A stretch of 64,000 bases of DNA, from positions 1,116,001-1,180,000 of the forward strand of contig CAVYAL010000005.1 in the NCBI GenBank assembly GCA_963766505.1. The letters are read 5' to 3'. Positions 60,595 to 64,000 of the stretch are shown piece by piece. A model generated the notes under the pieces. That model did not search any database and had not been told where the DNA came from. It was given only the letters and a program-made list of their open reading frames with translations. A program made the translations under genes and the position numbers. This DNA is from DATIRA01 sp963766505. GTDB taxonomy: Bacteria > Pseudomonadota > Gammaproteobacteria > Steroidobacterales > Steroidobacteraceae. Position 1 is the first letter of the stretch, and every line of letters starts with the position of its first letter.

Positions 60595-61524
60595 ATGAGT
60601 GCCGAGATCCCGTCAACGTCCACCGTCATCGCGTTCCTCAGGGACCTGCACGACCGGATCACCGAAGCGCTCGAGCTCGCCGACGGTTCCGCGCGTTTCC
60701 GCCGTGATGCCTGGGAACGTCCCGAGGGCGGCGGCGGCGAGAGCCGCGTGCTCCGCGAGGGTGCGCTCTTCGAGCAGGCCGGCATCAATTTCTCGCACGT
60801 GATGGGCGGCAAACTGCCCGCCTCCGCGACGGCGCAGCGGCCCGAACTCGCCGGTGCGGCTTTCGAGGCCACCGGCGTGTCGCTGGTGATCCACCCGAGA
60901 AACCCCTATGTGCCGACCTCGCACGCAAACGTGCGCTACTTCGTCGCGATCAAGGAAGGCCAGCCGACAGCGTGGTGGTTCGGCGGCGGATTCGACCTCA
61001 CGCCCTACTACCCGTTCGAGCAGGACGTGCTCCACTGGCACCGCACCGCGAAGGCGGCCTGCGATCCCTACGGGCCCGAGGTCTATCCGAAGTACAAGGA
61101 CTGGTGCGATCGCTACTTCTACCTGAAGCACCGGGGCGAGACGCGAGGCGTGGGGGGACTGTTCTTCGACGACCTGAACGACTGGGGTTTCGAGCGGTGC
61201 TTCGCCTTCATGCGCAGCGTGGGCGATCACTACCTCGCCGGCTACCTGCCGATCGTCGAGCGACGCAGGAACCTCCCCTACGGCGAGCGCGAACGGAATT
61301 TCCAGCTGTACAGGCGCGGGCGCTACGTCGAGTTCAACCTTGTCTATGACCGTGGAACGCTGTTCGGGCTGCAGAGCGGCGGCCGCACCGAGTCCATCCT
61401 GATGTCGCTGCCGCCGCTGGTACGCTGGGAATACGACTACCGGCCCGAGCCCGGGACGGCGGAGGCGAGCCTGTACGCGGATTTCCTCCGCCCGCGCGAC
61501 TGGCTGAAAGAGCTCCCGGCCTGA
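60595..61524 (+). CDS. hemF: oxygen-dependent coproporphyrinogen III oxidase
   Basis: A 309-residue enzyme with the HemF signature FFDDLNDWGFERCFAFM and family blocks GINFSHVMGG, YVPTSHANVRYF, WWFGGGFDLTPYY and GRRTE-like GGRTESILMSLPP. It performs oxidative decarboxylation of coproporphyrinogen III in haem synthesis, indicating aerobic life. Length (309) is near the E. coli enzyme (299). ATG 60595 is the family-like start; upstream frame lies over topA. Confidence 0.96.
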   Translation: MSAEIPSTSTVIAFLRDLHDRITEALELADGSARFRRDAWERPEGGGGESRVLREGALFEQAGINFSHVMGGKLPASATAQRPELAGAAFEATGVSLVIHPRNPYVPTSHANVRYFVAIKEGQPTAWWFGGGFDLTPYYPFEQDVLHWHRTAKAACDPYGPEVYPKYKDWCDRYFYLKHRGETRGVGGLFFDDLNDWGFERCFAFMRSVGDHYLAGYLPIVERRRNLPYGERERNFQLYRRGRYVEFNLVYDRGTLFGLQSGGRTESILMSLPPLVRWEYDYRPEPGTAEASLYADFLRPRDWLKELPA

Positions 61525-61690
61525 ACGGGATTCCCGGTCGCTGCAGCGCGGACCCGGGATTCGAGGCTCCGCAGAGCGCGTGAGACACCGGGCCAGCACG
61601 CAACCCGGTCTTATGTTGCATCGAGGCGCAATTCGCTGCCTGTACACCTTGTTTTTCGGGCCGCACCTGTTTAGGTTCCACCGCACGGCC

Positions 61691-61781
61691 ATCGGTCGGA
61701 GGGCACACCCGTCGCGAGACGGGGCCGCAAAGCCACGGGTCTCCGGAGTTCCGCGAGAGGGCCGGGCTGCAGGTACCGGAT
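61691..61781 (+). ncRNA. cyclic-di-GMP-I (GEMM-I) riboswitch
   Basis: The conserved GEMM core is present: GGGCACACC (61701-61709) and a P2 hairpin CCCGTC-GCGA-GACGGG with GNRA loop. CGCAAAGCCACGGGTCT (61726-61742) follows, then GGCCGGGCTGC (61760-61770), closed by an outer stem ATCGGT/ACCGGAT. These elements match, in order and spacing, the class I cyclic-di-GMP aptamer. It lies 86 bases upstream of the start of a secreted protease gene. The expression platform is not obvious; a GAGGCC/GGAGGC-type alternative pairing follows. I cannot tell from sequence whether it is an on or off switch. Confidence 0.87.
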
Positions 61782-61867
61782 CAAAATGCGAGGCCTTTTC
61801 GGAGGCACCGCGTGAGAATCTGCCGCCCGACGACCGTGCCTGTCATCTACAACAGAGGGGATCCCAA

Positions 61868-64000
61868 GTGAGCAAACATTCCGGATGGAAGCTCAGTGGT
61901 GCTGTCGGCTGCGTGACTTTTCTCGCAGCCGCGACCGCACCCGCGAGCCTCGCAGCGGACCGCAGCGCAATCAGCGCCTCGGCACCGCTTCCCGCCTCGA
62001 TCGAGACGCTCAAGCTGCCTCGGACGGAAAGCGCGCTCGGCAGCCAGCTGATGCGGTTCGATCCGTCGCTGGCCACCGCGACCGGCCGCGTGCAGGTGAT
62101 GGTGCACCTGCGCTCGCCGGCGGTCGCGAAGCAGGGCGGCCGCTCGCCGTCCGAGCAGATCATGGCCAGGGAAACGCTGAAGGCCGAACAGCAGACCTTC
62201 AAGGGCAAGCTGAAGAAGCTCGCTCCGAGCGCGAAGGTCGTGGCGGACGTGCAGATGGTCGCGAACGCCGTGTTCCTCGACGCGGACGCGAAAGAGGTCA
62301 GGAGCCTCGCGAACGATCCGAACGTGACCCGCATCTCGCGAGTCGTCGACTACCAGATGGACCTGTCCGAGACTGTGCCTTACATCGGCGCGACTGCGGT
62401 GCAGAACGCCGGCTTCGACGGCAGCGGCGTCCGCGTCGCAGTGCTCGACTCGGGCATCGACTACACGCACGCCGCGCTCGGCGGCCCCGGCACGGCCGCA
62501 GCCTACGAGGCGGCCTGGGGCGTCGGTATCGGTGATCCGCGACAGACCTCGCGCGACGGCCTGTTCCCGACCGCCAAGGTCGTCGAAGGCTACGACTTCG
62601 TCGGCGAGCTCTGGCCGACCTTCGGCCCGCTCGCGCCGGACGACGATCCCATCGACTTCGAAGGTCACGGCTCGCACGTCGCCGACATCATCGGCGGCGC
62701 GGGCGGCGTCGCGCCCGGCGTGGACCTCTACGCGGTGAAGGTCTGCAGCGCTGTTTCCAGCTCCTGCAGCGGCATCGCGCTGATCCAGGGCATGGAATAC
62801 GTCGTGGACCCGAACGGCGACGGCGACACCTCGGACCGCATGGACGTGGTCAACATGTCGCTCGGCAGCAACTACGGCCAGTCGTATGACGACGACCTGG
62901 CGTTTGCGGTCGACAACGCCACCGCTTTCGGCGTGATGACGGTCGCCTCGGCCGGCAACGGCAGCGACAAGCCCTACATCACCGGCACGCCGGCTGCTGC
63001 GGCGACCGCATTGTCGGTGGCGCAGACGCAGGTGCCGAGCGCCTTCCTGCCGAAGTTCGACGCAGTCGCGCCGGCAGCGATCGCGGGCACCTACGACGCG
63101 GTGTTCCAGCCCTGGTCGGCGCCGCTCACGAGCGTCATCGAGGCACCGATGCAGTACGGCAACGGCGCCGGCGGCAACCTGAACGGCTGCGCGCCGTTTG
63201 CCCCTGGCTCGCTCACCGGATTGATCGTCCTGGTCGACCGCGGCGCCTGTAACTTCACGCTGAAGATCAAGAACGTCGGCGATGCCGGCGGCCTGGTCGG
63301 CATCATCGGGCTGATCGCTCCCGGCGACCCGTTCGCCGGTGGCGACGGTGGCGACCGTCCGATCGATATCCCGGGCTACATGATCAGCCAGTCGCTCTCC
63401 AATCTCTTGAAGAGCGGTCTGCCGAACACGGTGCTGCGCTTCGATCCGAACAACGGCATCCCGCTGGTCGGCACGATGGTCGGCAGTTCGTCGCGTGGTC
63501 CGCGTAATCCGGACAGCATGATCAAGCCGGAAATCGGTGCGCCGGGCGCGTCGGTTTCGGCGATTGCCGGTTCGGGCACCGGGACGGGGCCCTTCGGCGG
63601 CACCTCCGGCGCTGCGCCGATGGTCTCCGGCTCGGCGGCACTGGTGCTGGACGCCTATCCGGGCCTGAGCCCGGCCGAGGTCAAGGCACGGCTGATGAAC
63701 AACGCCGAGATCATGGTCGAGACCGCGCCGGATGCGGGCCTCGCTCCGATCAGCCGGATCGGCGGCGGTGAAGTCCGGGTCGAACGGGCCGTCAAGGCGC
63801 CGGCTGCGGCCTGGGACGACGAGACGCTGCAGGGCGGGCTGAGCTTCGGCTTCGTCGACGTGAGCCAGAACGTGGTCAACGCTTCACAAGAAGGTGCGCG
63901 TCCGCAACTACTCGAACAAGGCCATCACCTACACGGTGCAGCCGATGTTCCGCGACCCCGCCAAGGCCGGTGGCCCGGTGTCGGTCAGCGGTCCGTCCAG
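61868..64000 (+). CDS. secreted subtilisin-family (S8) protease with PA domain, frameshifted near 63,885, 3' end beyond window
   Basis: About 711 codons visible. GTG 61868 has AGAGGGG 7-8 bases upstream and opens a signal peptide (FLAAATAPASLAA). An I9-like propeptide follows, then the S8 catalytic Asp (VAVLDSGIDYTH), His (GHGSHVADIIGG), Asn (ASAGNGSD) and Ser (GGTSGAAPMVSG, with Gly where Met is usual). A PA domain is inserted before the Ser (CAPFAPGSLTGLIVLVDRG). After SFGFVDVSQNVVN the sensible sequence (KKVRVRNYSNKAITYTVQP) continues in the +1 frame, indicating one extra base at about 63,881-63,888; the original frame stays open to the edge. A cyclic-di-GMP riboswitch lies upstream. Confidence 0.88.
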   Translation, partial: MSKHSGWKLSGAVGCVTFLAAATAPASLAADRSAISASAPLPASIETLKLPRTESALGSQLMRFDPSLATATGRVQVMVHLRSPAVAKQGGRSPSEQIMARETLKAEQQTFKGKLKKLAPSAKVVADVQMVANAVFLDADAKEVRSLANDPNVTRISRVVDYQMDLSETVPYIGATAVQNAGFDGSGVRVAVLDSGIDYTHAALGGPGTAAAYEAAWGVGIGDPRQTSRDGLFPTAKVVEGYDFVGELWPTFGPLAPDDDPIDFEGHGSHVADIIGGAGGVAPGVDLYAVKVCSAVSSSCSGIALIQGMEYVVDPNGDGDTSDRMDVVNMSLGSNYGQSYDDDLAFAVDNATAFGVMTVASAGNGSDKPYITGTPAAAATALSVAQTQVPSAFLPKFDAVAPAAIAGTYDAVFQPWSAPLTSVIEAPMQYGNGAGGNLNGCAPFAPGSLTGLIVLVDRGACNFTLKIKNVGDAGGLVGIIGLIAPGDPFAGGDGGDRPIDIPGYMISQSLSNLLKSGLPNTVLRFDPNNGIPLVGTMVGSSSRGPRNPDSMIKPEIGAPGASVSAIAGSGTGTGPFGGTSGAAPMVSGSAALVLDAYPGLSPAEVKARLMNNAEIMVETAPDAGLAPISRIGGGEVRVERAVKAPAAAWDDETLQGGLSFGFVDVSQNVVNASQEGARPQLLEQGHHLHGAADVPRPRQGRWPGVGQRSVQ

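Noticed and set aside
58526..60616. 696-codon open frame antisense to topA
   Set aside because: Same kind of antisense shadow; topA motifs prove the plus strand.

Overview
The window is a gene-dense, GC-rich bacterial chromosome segment. Gene content points to a Gammaproteobacterium in or near the Xanthomonadales/Nevskiales/Steroidobacterales: an arginine operon with an acetyl/succinylornithine-type transcarbamylase, the block rsmB-fmt-def diverging from lysM-dprA-smg-topA-hemF with NtrYX behind rsmB, and cytochrome c4/c5, TamA/TamB, LptM and PolA neighbourhoods. Placement is inferred from gene order and protein character only. I saw no CRISPR array, prophage, insertion sequence or rRNA operon.

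Layout. 1-3.3 kb (minus): a translationally coupled set of a receiver-TM-OmpA-like protein, a saccharopine-dehydrogenase-like reductase and a YheT-type hydrolase cut by the left edge. 3.4-5.5 kb: an EF-G paralogue. 5.5-9.9 kb: a small surface-modification locus with one GT2 glycosyltransferase, three unlike sulfotransferases and a DUF6279 lipoprotein. 10-13 kb: YedK/HMCES, a YadGH ABC transporter and DUF2784. 12.9-14.3 kb: an unrecognised protein divergent from an orphan FlhC-like regulator, with a striking repeated operator between them. 14.3-22.3 kb: NudC, DUF4126, NRDE protein, TamA-TamB. 22.4-23.4 kb: a glyoxalase-fold protein and a Nudix hydrolase.

23.5-31.8 kb: argR-argG-(P-loop protein)-argC-argD-argF'-argB-argH, headed by a correctly spaced ARG-box pair. 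ArgB has no fused acetyltransferase domain and no argA or argE is present. The uncharacterised P-loop protein, DUF1611-like in architecture, sits where another arginine enzyme would be expected and is the best candidate here for an undescribed function. 31.8-37.6 kb: DUF1329 protein, MaiA, FAH-family hydrolase, UbiC, acyl-CoA dehydrogenase and a hotdog thioesterase. 37.6-46 kb: LptM, PolA, a small beta-barrel protein, EngB, cytochrome c4, DsbA, CorA, a NYN-LOTUS protein and a small membrane protein.

46-47 kb: a decayed anaerobic sulfatase-maturase gene and tRNA-Arg(CCG). 47.3-54.9 kb: cytochrome c5, an NtrX-like regulator whose AAA+ motor motifs are degenerate, NtrY-like kinase, DUF4390, RsmB, Fmt and Def. 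55-61.5 kb: LysM protein, DprA (with a hairpin on its start), Smg, TopA and HemF. The right end holds a cyclic-di-GMP-I (GEMM) riboswitch ahead of a secreted subtilisin-family protease, which shows an apparent one-base frameshift near 63,885 and runs off the window.
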